Numbered from the stretch's first letter, positions 34,749 through 44,962 are shown. The stretch is 64,000 nt of DNA from Bemisia tabaci (GCF_918797505.1 NC_092794.1:71709345-71773344), one strand, 5' to 3'. The notes: generated by a model from the sequence alone, not told the origin. A program made the numbers and translations.

Positions 34749-35164
34749 GGCATTATGCTGCCTGAAACTCGTAGACGAATCAACTTTCCGCACTAAAAAG
34801 ATAGAACCGGCCTCACTCTACCCATATAGATTCTCTATGACAGAAGCGAAAGCTCCGTAAGAACCAATGTTATCATTTTTCTTCTCAGAGTCGGTACTTA
34901 TTGAAACCAATTTCGGGGTTACCTACAAATATAAAAGTGGAAAAAAAACATTAAATTTTAAGCGAATTCACAGTACTTCTCCGGTATAACGATAAAGAAG
35001 TTAAAAAAAACTCTTTCAATTCCTAAAAACGTATGCTGTTATTATTCGACCTATCCAAAACGTCGACCTACCGCAAACGTAAACAGTACTTTTTGAAACA
35101 GCTTCCTTTCGTTATGCTTCGTTGACATGAAAATGGCGGTGGCTTTCGCGTCTGTTGACGTTAG
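34749..35164. other. Spacer without recognised features
   Basis: AT-rich. Nothing recognised. Confidence 0.5.
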
Positions 35165-35511
35165 TCTCTTTATTATACGTCTATGAAGAGCGCAAATACA
35201 TGGCAACATACCTACAGGTACTCCAGTTTGGTCGGTGGGCGTCGGTCAGCGAGGTGGCGCGCTCTGGCGGCGGAGCTGCGACCTGGGAGTCGGCGCGCGG
35301 CGGTGAACGACACCGGTCGCAAATACCACCTGTGCTCTGGCGGCTCTGCGCAAAAATGATAAACTGGACGGACTGCGCCCTTAAATCAAGCTCGCGTCGC
35401 GCCCTCGCCCTCTCGAGCGAGCGGTGGCGCGTAGCGTCCGTCGTCGTCATCGTGTGCGGGTCGAGGTCTAGGCCGCCGGCCACGGCGCGCGACAACGTCA
35501 ACGACGACCCA
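35165..35511. promoter_or_regulatory. CpG-rich patch, possible promoter or first exon
   Basis: Strongly GC- and CpG-rich against an AT-rich background. Frames of 132 codons (plus) and 112 codons (minus) run across it simultaneously, so length alone does not support coding. A CAGGTACT donor-like word lies at 35215. No product recognised. Confidence 0.22.
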
Positions 35512-35527
35512 CCACGCACAGTGGATC

Positions 35528-35844
35528 TAGAGTCCCTTTATACTGAGATATGAGTCAAGACAATGTGAATCCATTTCTGATTGGTTCCCGTATTTTAGGC
35601 CTTCACAGTGTCACAAACGGGAATAAAGATTACATTTTCGCCTATTGCAAAGATTATAATCTGGAATGGACCAGGGAATTACGGGTTCGGCAAGGAACAA
35701 ACGGAATGAGAGGAGGAACGGAGAAAGGCATTTGAGAATGGGTCGATCAAAGATTACGAAAAACGTTCAATTTCTGTAATCTTTATTCCCGTTTGTGACT
35801 CCATGAGGGGGTGTTGTCTTGACTCTCAGTATTAAGGGACTCTA
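35528..35844 (-). mobile_element. Family I element inserted in family J (317 bp)
   Basis: TAGAGTCCCTTTA and TAAGGGACTCTA termini with the perfect 8-bp duplication AGTGGATC (35520-35527 and 35845-35852), which is itself the terminal repeat of family J. Reverse orientation relative to 2836. Confidence 0.9.
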
Positions 35845-36005
35845 AGTGGATCTAGTCAATAGAAGAGCTCGGACAACATTAAATGTTGTTCGATTTGTCC
35901 ATTAAATGTTTGGAAACTTTAACCCGTTCATACGAAACTTTGAGGTTCTGAAAGTGGTTCCATTTGTTTCCTCGTGAAATTTACTTTTGACTGCATTCCT
36001 TTAAA

Positions 36006-36373
36006 GGAGAGGTATCGTTAAGGGCCTTTTTTGGGCCCACCCTGACATTCCTCAACTCCGCGATTTTTTGGTCATTGGAGGTCTATATTTTACGGAATTC
36101 ATTATGGTATGGTCATTTCCGATCTATTTCGGGGTCTACCACTGGCCTAAACATGGGTCTATAGGCCAATTTTGGCGGAAAATGCGGGTTTCTCGGCATT
36201 CGACGGGTTATTTCATAACAATCCCTTCGGAGGAGCAAAAAGTACTTCAAGTATGTATATTAGGGATGTGAGAGAGTCACATGACCAAACCCAATGACCT
36301 CCAATGACCAAAAAATCACGGAGTTGAGGAATTTCAGAGTGGGCCCAAAAAAAGCCCTTAACGATACCCCTCC
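36006..36373 (+). mobile_element. Element K, long-inverted-repeat insertion in family J (368 bp)
   Basis: Inverted repeats of about 80 bp start GGAGAGGTATCGTTAAGGGC. TTTAAA flanks lie at 36000-36005 and 36374-36379. The J copies at 58665 and 62591 lack it and act as empty sites. No ORF of note. Confidence 0.8.
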
Positions 36374-36610
36374 TTTAAAATGTGACGAAATAAAAATCAA
36401 AATTTGCAGTTTGAGTCAAAAATTGCATGTCCGACCTCTCCAATTGACTAGATCCACTGTGCGAAGCCCCGCGTTGCGAGATTTGAGTTGTCCCGTGCCA
36501 GGTCTCAAATCTCATTTCCAACATCATGCATTAACTATTGTGGATGACAATAGTTGTGAGGTTCCTGCAATAATGGGTCACTAAACCTTGAGTGAATTCT
36601 GACTTGTAAA

Positions 36611-36748
36611 TGGACTGCATTTTGCAATTTGGAACTATAAATTCTGGCCCTTCTGAAAAACGCTTATGTGCATAGGGATGCTAATGGAACATACGTTGTT
36701 TTTAAACCGGGCCAGAATTTATAGTTCCAAATTGCGAAATGCAGTCCA
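36611..36748. mobile_element. Element L, foldback (138 bp)
   Basis: Arms of about 40 nt, TGGACTGCATTTTGCAATTT and its inverse, are nearly perfect. They enclose a loop of about 55 nt with no similarity to the B, C and D module. Flanks are A-rich and the duplication is unresolved. Confidence 0.75.
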
Positions 36749-37152
36749 AATGTTCTTTTCCTGCGGAGAATCACGCGTAAAACAAGATGCAAGGAATGGA
36801 GGGATGAAGCCGGAATCACACGCTGAAGGGAGCTGAACTTGGTTTCAATGTGGAGGTCGAAAGACGAAGAAAGAGGAAAGCAAGGAGAAAAAGTACTTAA
36901 CACTCCCACGAGTGACGAAGTGAAATTTGCGTGTAAGTTTCACATTTTTTCATACTTTTCTGGGCCTTGAATTTCCTCTTCACTTTTCTCTCTATTCTCA
37001 TAGCGATACCTTGGTTTCTCCCATTTATTCAGATCCGAATGACTAGACGGGCAGGGGGAGGGGGGGGGGAGGTGCGCCGCTCAAAAATTCTGATATGAAA
37101 GGGCGCAGCCTCGGATCGGCGAGGGCGCGCAAGGTTATCTAGTTACGCCACT
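36749..37152. other. Spacer with G-rich tract
   Basis: A G-rich run at 37051-37072 could form a quadruplex. No gene recognised. Confidence 0.5.
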
Positions 37153-37205
37153 AGAAATTTGGCAACGTCCGACGGTTCATACGGCGTTTTCCCTTAGCAC
37201 GGGAG
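37153..37205 (+). mobile_element. Family A MITE, right terminal fragment
   Basis: Only AAATTTGGCAACGTCC through TTAGCACGGGAG remains. Confidence 0.65.
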
Positions 37206-37602
37206 CATAGAGGGCAGAATGCGAAGCCGGGGAGTTTTCACGGGGTTAAAAAGCGGCGAGTGGAGGAATTAAAAAATTAATCGGGAGCGCGGTAAGGAGC
37301 GGGTGCTGCATCGTTGCCAGATCGCTCGACTGGCCCGTGTTCGAGTGTGGAGTTACGTTGTTTTTGACGGAAACCTGGCGGGATGGCCCGTGGGCTGGAC
37401 TCGGCTTTTGCCGTTTATGTGCGTCTTTACGAGTGCCCGTGGAACGCGACGCGGGCAGGGAAAAATGTCAGCCGGGATTCTTTTTAGTCGACGCACCCGT
37501 GATTTAAGATCTCCGAAGCGTCGACGTCCAGGGACGTGCGAGGGCGACGTTGCCAGGTGAGGAGTAATTCCCTCGTTTTTCCACGTCACGTCGATGTCAA
37601 GT
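37206..37602. promoter_or_regulatory. CpG-rich patch with a donor-like site
   Basis: GC-rich. An 85-codon plus frame (37303-37560) ends at TTGCCAGGTGAGG, where CAG|GTGAGG resembles a splice donor. A minus frame of similar length overlaps. Could be a 5' exon; no product recognised. Confidence 0.2.
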
Positions 37603-38085
37603 GAAGAAATTTTCGGGGGAAAGCGGGTGGGCTGGGAGATCGACGAATAGGAAGTCAGGATTCCGGGACTATTCACCTAAAGAATAATCACCTACGGGAT
37701 TTTTATCCTCGGACATTTCACCTAAGACATTTCACCTACGTATTTTTGACCTAAAGACAGTTTCATATATAGCATTTTTCACCGACACGGAATTTTCACC
37801 TACAAGGTTATTGACGTACAGAAAAATTTGGCCTAAATACATTTTGACGAAGAAATGAAGGTACTCCCATGGCAACATGGCAAAATGACAGCTGCTATTT
37901 TGCAGGTGAGCGATTTTTACTGTACTGATTAGGTGAAATATCCAATAGATGAAAAGGCTTTAGGTGAGTAGTCCGGTATCGGGAAGGTATCAGATATCAA
38001 CACTAAAAAAGTAAAATTCCTTAAAGATCTATATGAACTTGAAAAATTTTCAAAGGTTCGAGAGCCCTCTGAACAGGGTGGTATG
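37603..38085. repeat. Direct repeat copy 1, split by element W
   Basis: 37603-37650 and 37985-38085 together match the uninterrupted copy at 38350-38495 (shared words GGGGGAAA, TCGACGAATAG-like and TATCAGATATCA). Confidence 0.65.
37659..37980 (+). mobile_element. Element W, inverted-repeat insertion
   Basis: Termini GATTCCGGGACTATTCACC and the inverse of GATACCGGACTACTCACC. The interior repeats TTTCACCTA-like words at irregular spacing. The related copy at 38350-38495 lacks it. The target duplication is not resolved. Confidence 0.65.
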
Positions 38086-38112
38086 AAACGTAAGGAAGAG
38101 ATGGAATATTGG

Positions 38113-38345
38113 AAATTTCAGTGAAATATTTCATGAAATTTCACGAGGCTGTGAAATATTTCATATTTTTCAGGGGCTAGAGTATGCAACCCGCACTCAA
38201 ACACACCAAAATAAAAGAAAGTCACCATTTTTACAGTTGCGAAACATACAAACGAACCGGTATTTTTCAATGGATATCTTTCATAAATTTCATTATTTAC
38301 TTCACATGAAATTTCAAGATTTTATTATTCATGAAATTTTGCCAC
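38113..38345. repeat. TGAAATTTCA palindromic cluster
   Basis: Clusters of TGAAATATTTCA and ATGAAATTTC words at both ends give an imperfect inverted repeat. It lies between the two direct repeat copies. Confidence 0.45.
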
Positions 38346-38349
38346 TCTG

Positions 38350-38495
38350 GAAGAAAGTTCCGGGGGAAATGGGTGGTTGGGTCGATCAACGATTATAGAA
38401 TATCAGATATCAGCACTAAAAATTAAAATGCCATAAAGCTCCATGAACTTTTTGAAACATGAAACATTTTCAAAATTACGAACCCTCTAAATCAC
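38350..38495. repeat. Direct repeat copy 2, uninterrupted
   Basis: Represents the site without element W, reading straight through CGATTATAGAATATCAGATA. Confidence 0.65.
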
Positions 38496-38844
38496 ATTAG
38501 GAAATATTTCTGGGGTTTCAGGATTGTCATATTCGGATTCCTGATGATTGATTTCCTTGGAGAAAATCTTTCTCCTGACCCTTTACATCAACTTAACATT
38601 TGAAAGCATGATCTAGGCGGCGGGAAACTTTTACTGCCAATTTAACTGATTTTAGACTACTCGAGTTCACATAGTGTGCAATTTCTTCGAACATCCTGTA
38701 CCTTCAACTTTACTGAAGATGTTTACAAGTATGGTAAATTCCCTAAAATACGTTCTTATTTCCACCCTGAAGTAAACGTGGCGTAAAATGGTATCACCAT
38801 GCATTTCGACAGAACATTTTATTTTATTTATTTTTTTATTTACC
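38496..38844. other. Spacer without recognised features
   Basis: Nothing recognised. Confidence 0.5.
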
Positions 38845-38869
38845 TTTTTTTTTTTTTTTTTTTTTTTTT
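38845..38869. repeat. 25-nt poly-T tract
   Basis: Uninterrupted T run followed by C and six T. Confidence 0.9.
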
Positions 38870-39326
38870 CTTTTTTGCATTGGTACATTTTATTTGGGCC
38901 TAGTTATCGGTAGGAGTGAAAGTGTTCCAAACCGATGACCATTTGCCACAATTCGGCACTCTTCCCTTGTTTCGCCGATAAAAGTCTAAATCTATTGTAA
39001 AATGCCCAATTTTACAGGCAGATTTGCGATTCAAGCAATCGGCTCATTTGAAAATTTCCTCATGGCCTCAAATATGCCGAGATCCACTTACTGCAAGGTA
39101 GGATTTTTCGGTATGCCTAAAACTTCCATAAAGTTATGCCGAAAGTTTAACAAGTTCAAACAATTTACGTATACTCCAAATTAAGCGCATGATAATTTTC
39201 TTCGTACCTACCTCACTTTCTTCGACAACTAATAAGGCGAGACGCGGCAGCTACGCGTGTAATATGATTCTGGACGTTATAAACAATGGAATCATGTCAG
39301 CGATGTTAATTACTCGAACCTAATAA
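38870..39326. other. Spacer without recognised features
   Basis: A 60-codon frame at 39002-39184 has no recognised motif. Confidence 0.5.
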
Positions 39327-39330
39327 AATT

Positions 39331-39452
39331 GGACGTATTTCTGCCGAATAGAGCTATGTGCATTAAGACATGAGCCCTGGAACCCATAAGAATAAATGCA
39401 TGACAGGGCTCACGTCATAATGCACATAGTTCCGTTCGGCACATGTACGTCC
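39331..39452 (+). mobile_element. Family B hairpin element (122 bp)
   Basis: 40-42-40 layout with the perfect duplication AATT at 39327-39330 and 39453-39456. Confidence 0.9.
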
Positions 39453-39456
39453 AATT

Positions 39457-40308
39457 GAATTCGAGGTCCGGAGCGAGGGATGCGCATAAAACGAGATAGG
39501 TACCTAATTAAATATGGTTAATTCGTGAAGACAATACCTAAGGAGAGAGCAAGAAGGTGGGGTCGTTTTATACTGCATCTTATACTTTATTCCTCGTAGA
39601 CCATAAAAATGCGGACAAATTTACAGCGCGCCCGGTAAATATCTCAACTCCCAATGGGCTCACCCGAAATTCAAAGGTTACGCACGTACCTCCCAGCTCG
39701 CTTTTAGGATTCTTCGCGCAGTTCATCGGGAGATGGGTCCGGCGCACAGATGGTGCGACTCCTAGATTTCGAGATCAAATCCTATTCCTGATCACACCGG
39801 ATCGGCATACCGCGGAATTGCCAGGGAATGGCCGATCATGTAAGAGAAAGTCTGGAAATCATTAACAGGATGTTATTATTATTTTTAATTAACCCTAATT
39901 CATATGGTACAACATTATTATCTACACTTATAATTCATTTATTTTTATAATTAAAGTATAATATTAGTATTGGTCAAATGGCAAAAATACAAACATACGC
40001 CATTTGTATATAATCCGAACATTCGAGCAGTGTTTGAAATCCTCTAATGTCTTGCTTAATAGTCGATTCCCAAACTTTCTGGTGCGTGAATCGTATTCGA
40101 CGTAAGATTTTCGGCAGAATAAATGTGTCTTTTCTTCTGCTTCAGACCTTGTGAAATTTCTTATTGAATTTATCACTAATTATATTACTTTTGGAGAATT
40201 TAGTTCAACTTGATTAATTTGACTATGCATCGTGGCAAGTTTGCTTATCTGAGGCTTTTTAGGAATCTTTAATATGCTAATAACATTGTAACAATGCGTT
40301 TCTTGGAA
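39457..40308. other. Spacer without recognised genes
   Basis: A 102-codon plus frame (39557-39865) has no recognised motif. AT-rich towards 39900-39970. Confidence 0.5.
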
Positions 40309-40358
40309 CAGCAACAGCAGCAGCAACATCAGTAACAACAGCAGCAGAAACAGCAAGA
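40309..40358 (+). repeat. CAG/CAA trinucleotide repeat
   Basis: Imperfect CAG and CAA triplets. No continuous open frame of useful length is attached. Confidence 0.85.
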
Positions 40359-41197
40359 ATAAAATAAAAAATAATTGGTTCTAAATTTGTTCGGTAAAAT
40401 TGCGGTTTCCACCCTTTGAGTGACTGTCCATACTTGAGGAAAGAATAGCGTCATTTGGGCCCTCACTGCGCGGCCGTTTCGAGAGCCAAGCCTCTTTTCG
40501 TGAGCCCTGTAAAATTACACGTGTTTCAGAGCACCTCACTTAATGGTGGGCGTAACTTTAGAGGAATTTACAACTAGGGCAAACGGATGCAAAAGAGGAC
40601 TCTCGTTTGTAAAATTGGCCGGGACTATAAGGGATCATTCAATTTATTGTGGTCAAAGATACACGAAACAAGCTCAAAGCTCAAATCTTATCGTTGACGT
40701 ATACGGCTAAATAATGCAATTCTCAGGGGATTGTAAAAATTAAGCTCTGTCAGAATCCTAGTGTACAATGCGTGGAAGGGGTGGAAAAATTCTGAAGAGA
40801 TTCGACATTTTTAAGGAGCGTAGTATCTATATATTATGACCCCCGGCAAAAATCGATGACCTTAGAAACAATATTAAATCGTATTCGATAGGAGCAAAAC
40901 ATGTCCGATTGCAGTTAAAAAATGTATCACTGATGCAACATTCCTGTGTGCAGAGCACGCAGAACCAAAAACATACATTCTTCGTGTTAACGGCAATGTT
41001 AGTTGGGTATACCACTCCATCAATCTATTCACACTTTTACATTTTCTTATAAACATCCATCGTAATTATGAGACCTACACCGTCGAAAAGCCCTGCATCC
41101 ACTATTTTTAGAATGCAAATCTGGCTGGACTAGTTTTGGCAAGCTACTATAGCTCGAGGAACGATCGTCTTCGGTGCAAAATAAACGTGCTGTAAAC
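40359..41197. other. Spacer without recognised features
   Basis: Nothing recognised. Confidence 0.5.
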
Positions 41198-41201
41198 AAT
41201 A

Positions 41202-41454
41202 CTGCCGTGCTTGGGAAGAACACCCTATGAGCTTCTAGACGTTGCGAAGTTTCCTCCGATAAAAACCAAATTTACTGGGAAAATTGCGAATATTATATTC
41301 TAAAATTTGCGGATAGTTCTGTACGCAATTTAATCTGAAATATCTGAAAATTTCGAGGGAAAATATGCATAAATGTTGTCAAAAATACATGTTTTATCAA
41401 GAGAAATTTGGCAACTCTCGAATGTTCACACGGCGTTCTTCCATAGCACAGCAG
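41202..41454 (+). mobile_element. Family A MITE, complete (253 bp)
   Basis: Ends are CTGCCGTGCTTGGG and ATAGCACAGCAG. The perfect duplication AATA lies at 41198-41201 and 41455-41458. A family C hairpin starts 6 bp further on. Confidence 0.9.
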
Positions 41455-41460
41455 AATATA

Positions 41461-41582
41461 CGTCCCTCCTCTAACGCAAGGGCGTATTTTAATTTTCACA
41501 TGAGCCTTGTTCTCCATATATTTCTATGTATTCCAGGGCTCATGTGGAAATAAGGATACATCCTTGCGTCAGAGGAGCGACA
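41461..41582 (+). mobile_element. Family C hairpin element (122 bp)
   Basis: The left arm is CGTCCCTCCTCTAACG. The module is at 41501-41542 and begins TGAGCCTTGTTC. Flanks TATA and AATA match 3 of 4. Confidence 0.85.
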
Positions 41583-41748
41583 AATAGCGGTGGCGTCATG
41601 GTCTCGATATAGTGAAACTTAATTTGACTCTCGAATAGACTTGAGTGTAAGGCTAGAGATTAGATTAAACAATGCCTGTCCTTGAACAAGATCTGCTTAT
41701 ACAACAAGATCTCTGTAAAATTGTCCAAACACACAGATAAGCAATTGA

Positions 41749-41761
41749 ATCTGATTAGTAA
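41749..41761 (+). repeat. Target-site duplication, left (RTE element)
   Basis: ATCTGATTAGTAA, identical to 43875-43887 on the other side of the retrotransposon. Confidence 0.93.
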
Positions 41762-43874
41762 TTCCGTATGGGGGACTATACTGTCACAGGTTTAGCAATC
41801 CTGCGGACCCCAGCTGGTAGCCCCTGCCTCAAAGGGGGTGGGTAGACAGGGCTCTTAGCTGTGGTGGAAGCAACCTGTCTAGGAGAGGAAACTCCGAAAT
41901 CAAACCCTGGTCCTCCAGGTTGGGGGTTGGGGCATCGGGCTGACTCCCCGATCCTTGGAAAAAATGTACAATGTCAAAAAACCCAATAACATATGCCTCG
42001 GTAATCATGGAAACAAACGGACTCTTCGACTTAGATTACGGAAAACGACACTCGCTTTTGGTACTTGGAATGTGCAAGGCATTTCCAAGAAACTGACGGA
42101 AGTGGTATCGGAGATAAAGAACAACGGGATCGACGTGGCGGTAATAACGGAAACAAAGAAAAAAGGCCACGGATCAGAGAGCCTTGGGGACTACGATTTA
42201 TTCTACAGTGGAGTGCCGAAACATCAGCGTGCACAACAGGGTGTCGCAATTCTGATCCGCAAAAAATTTCGAAAAAATATTAAGAACTGGGAGGCCATCA
42301 ACGCTCGCATGATTAAGATGAACCTAACATTGCACGGTCACAGAGTCACTGTTTTGGGAGTATACGGGGTCAATGATGATGCTACCATTGCACTTAAGGA
42401 TCAGTTTTTTGAAGAACTAGACGAGGAGGTAGTGAAGGTAGGACCTGGGAGGGAAGTCCTTGTGTTGGGAGATCTAAACGGTAGCTGTTTGCATGGTTCC
42501 GAAATACCAAAGGATTGGAAGGAATCTTGGATTACTCCCAGTCATAAGAAAGGTAGTAAACAAGATTGCGATAATTACAGAGGTATATCGGTCACAGGAA
42601 CCTTGAGCAAGGTCTATGGTAAAATTCTCAAGGCAAAGGTCGAAGAGTTTTGGAGCGGCCAGGAAGCCGAAGAACAGGCTGGTTTTAGAGCCGGTAGGTC
42701 TACCGTCGACCATCTGTTCACCATTACCCAGGTCATCGAGAAGAAAAGGGCGGTCAGCCAGGAGCTGCACTTGGTGTTTGTGGATCTTCAGAAAGCTTAT
42801 GACAGCGTGCCGTTAGTGAAGCTTTGGGAAGCCTTGGAAAAAAGGGGTTTTAGCAAAGGACTTGTGGGGGCAATTAAATCATTTTATAACGGGACGATAG
42901 CAAGAATTAAATGTCGTGGAGAGTTGTCCGGAGGTTTTTTCGTCACAAAAGGGCTAAAACAAGGCTGCTGCTTGTCACCAACACTATTTAAGGTATACCT
43001 AGAGCACGTTTTAAAGGAATGGAAAAATAAGGTTGCGGGAATGGGCGTTCCACTCGTTGATGGGCAGACCCTTTATACTCTATGCTTTGCCGATGACCAG
43101 ATCGTTGTAGCTCAAGATGAGGAAGATGCAGATTACATGACGCGGAAGTTGGTCGAAGAATATCGGAAATGGGGCATGGACGTTAGTGTGTCCAAGACAG
43201 AGAAGCTGGTCGTGGGAGCAGCGCATCAACGGCAAAGCATAGAGCTTGAGGATGGACGGCGCATCGAAGAGTGTGACGAGTATAAGTATCTCGGTGTTTG
43301 GCTCGATCAGGATGGAAGGATGGATAGAGCAATTAAGGACAGGATCATCCAGGGCAGGAGAGCCATTGCGATGCTGAACGGGGTGCTCTGGGATCAAAGC
43401 ATCTCAAAGGCAAACAAGCACCGGATATATGATGCCATCGTTAAAAGTATCTTGCTCTATGGTAGTGAAGTGTGGCCTTTGACGAAAAGAACGCAAGAAA
43501 TGTTGAGGGCAACTGAAATGGATTTTTGGCGGCGATCTGCCGGCATTTCGAGACGGGACCGTGTCCGTAATGAGAGAATTCGCCAGGTGATGAAGGTTGA
43601 GAAAGATATCGTGCACGACGTCATGTCCAGGCAGTTATGCTGGTATGGACATGTGCAAAGAATGTCGGAGGAGAGGTTGCCCAAACAAGTTTTGGATTGG
43701 GTACCACCTGGGAAGAGGCGACGGGGACGTCCCGTAAAGGGTTGGCGGCAGGGCGTTGACGAAGAGATGTTGCGGTGTCAGTTGCCCGATAACCTCTGGG
43801 AAGACAGGCATATGTGGCGTTTGGGTGTCGTAGAACGCCAGAGTGCGTTATAAAGCGACTCTATATATATATAT
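41762..43874 (+). mobile_element. RTE-clade non-LTR retrotransposon, internally deleted
   Basis: 2113 bp between perfect 13-bp duplications. A GC-rich 5' leader of about 200 bp contains GGTCCTCCAGGTTGGGGGTT. It is followed by one ORF, then a very short 3' region ending in a (TA)n microsatellite, which is typical of RTE elements. The leader and tail are both present, so insertion was full length relative to its template, and the shortening lies inside the ORF. The ORF is uninterrupted and the duplications are perfect, so the insertion is young. Confidence 0.92.
41964..43853 (+). CDS. Endonuclease-reverse transcriptase, in-frame deleted (RTE type)
   Basis: A 629-residue polyprotein that would nick target DNA and copy its RNA at the nick. 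Met at 41964 is the first ATG; the frame is open slightly upstream from a TTG. Residues about 30-172 are an apurinic-type endonuclease: TWNVQG near 35, TETK with the metal-binding Glu near 63, and GDLN near 170. Directly after this comes PKDWKESWITPSHKKG, the start of the reverse transcriptase. The C-terminal part of the endonuclease, including its SDH-type motif, and the linker are missing. RT motifs are intact: QAGFRAGRST (238), FVDLQKAYDS with catalytic Asp (about 274), LKQGCCLSP (334) and FADD (375-378). A C-terminal region with WYGHVQRM and GKRRRGRPVKGW is typical of RTE proteins. Normal RTE ORFs run to about 1000 residues, so roughly 350 are lost in frame. RT may still fold, but endonuclease activity is doubtful. 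Confidence 0.93.
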   Translation: MYNVKKPNNICLGNHGNKRTLRLRLRKTTLAFGTWNVQGISKKLTEVVSEIKNNGIDVAVITETKKKGHGSESLGDYDLFYSGVPKHQRAQQGVAILIRKKFRKNIKNWEAINARMIKMNLTLHGHRVTVLGVYGVNDDATIALKDQFFEELDEEVVKVGPGREVLVLGDLNGSCLHGSEIPKDWKESWITPSHKKGSKQDCDNYRGISVTGTLSKVYGKILKAKVEEFWSGQEAEEQAGFRAGRSTVDHLFTITQVIEKKRAVSQELHLVFVDLQKAYDSVPLVKLWEALEKRGFSKGLVGAIKSFYNGTIARIKCRGELSGGFFVTKGLKQGCCLSPTLFKVYLEHVLKEWKNKVAGMGVPLVDGQTLYTLCFADDQIVVAQDEEDADYMTRKLVEEYRKWGMDVSVSKTEKLVVGAAHQRQSIELEDGRRIEECDEYKYLGVWLDQDGRMDRAIKDRIIQGRRAIAMLNGVLWDQSISKANKHRIYDAIVKSILLYGSEVWPLTKRTQEMLRATEMDFWRRSAGISRRDRVRNERIRQVMKVEKDIVHDVMSRQLCWYGHVQRMSEERLPKQVLDWVPPGKRRRGRPVKGWRQGVDEEMLRCQLPDNLWEDRHMWRLGVVERQSAL

Positions 43875-43887
43875 ATCTGATTAGTAA
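43875..43887 (+). repeat. Target-site duplication, right (RTE element)
   Basis: ATCTGATTAGTAA, overlapping the end of the TA tail by convention. Confidence 0.93.
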
Positions 43888-44034
43888 ACCATTTTCAGCT
43901 GTATATGGAACAAGTTTTTGGTCGAAAGCTCGATAAATCTATCGTGTTATATACTCTTGTAACGAATTGCGATTTTTGAGTTTTATTAACAGGTTTATTG
44001 TCTGGATGTATCACATTCTGCACTGTTAAAATAT

Positions 44035-44568
44035 CAGGGTGGAATCCGCAGTGTATTCACGTTTCACGCCAACCGCTGCTGCACGCACTGTTTGACGCAA
44101 TGCGTGAAGTATTCATGCAGTCTTGTAGGCGCTATGCGTTTCTCGCCGCCCGCTGCTGACCGCAGCGACCGCACTGTCTTTGACGCAATACTTGAAGTAT
44201 TCATGCAGTCTTGAAGGCGCTAATATATGTTACATGCCGACCACCGCGCCGCGTCGAGGGTTTCTCCTTTTCATCTCGAGATCTCGTCATCATTGCTCTC
44301 TGCGCCGCGCCGTTCCAGGCCAAATCCCGTGTTCGGTTTCTCTCTCAGTCTTAACTCGACTAATTAAAGGTGATGTCTATTGTATCATAGAAAGACGACA
44401 ACATGGGAGATATACTCTCGGGAAATGAGAGATTTTGTCATCTTTTCTCGTTTGTATTTTTTTTTTTTTTTTCTGAATCCGATTTTTTTTTATAGCTACA
44501 TTTAAAGAAATTGCAAATTTGCCGCCATGCGCCGCGGCCCATGTGGCCACCCCCTAAATCCGGCCCTG
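44035..44568 (-). mobile_element. Family E hAT-like element, inverted, one end lost
   Basis: The end TAAATCCGGCCCTG lies at 44555-44568 with GTGGCCACCCCC just inside it. Minisatellite units run inverted at about 44060-44230. The opposite terminus is not clear, and no 8-bp duplication was found. Confidence 0.75.
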
Positions 44569-44709
44569 TTCCTTGTGTTCTAAGCTGTAAACAATTAATT
44601 TTGAGCGTCAAAGGAATGCTCCAAAAAGGCCGCGATTCCCACAAAGCTAGTATTTCATTCTTACATCCAATTTCATCCAATCAATTTTACATACAATATT
44701 GCAATATAG

Positions 44710-44962
44710 CTCCTGTGCTAAGGAAAAACGCCGTATGAACATTCAAGAGTTGCCAAATTTCCTTCGATCAAATGTTTAATTTTGAGGAAATTTGAGAATA
44801 GTTTCCCTTGAAATTTTCAGGAACTTTAGGTGAAATTGTGTACAACATTATCTGAAAAATCGAAAGGAAAATATTCATAATTTTCCCAAGAAATTCGTGT
44901 TTTATCAAAGGAGGTTTGGCAACGCCTGAAGGTTCATACGGCGTTTTTCCTCGGCACAGCAG
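44710..44962 (+). mobile_element. Family A MITE (253 bp)
   Basis: The left end is CTCCTGTGCTAAGG and the right end CGGCACAGCAG. Flanks ATAG and CATA do not match, but the length is the family standard. Confidence 0.78.

Larger units (their letters stand above)
35517..36461 (-). mobile_element. Family J Transib-like MITE carrying two nested insertions
   Basis: Ends are CACAGTGGATC and GATCCACTGTG. The J sequence is 35517-35527, 35853-35999 and 36380-36461 after removing the elements I (35528-35844) and K (36006-36373) with their duplications. Orientation is opposite to the copies at 58665 and 62591. Flanks CCACG and CGAAG do not match well. Confidence 0.8.

Noticed and set aside
35181..35519. 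Long frames on both strands in a CpG-rich patch
   Set aside because: High GC lowers stop frequency on both strands at once. There is no domain or codon signal to choose between them.
42031..42249. Antisense open frames inside the retrotransposon ORF
   Set aside because: They are shadows of the endonuclease-RT reading frame.
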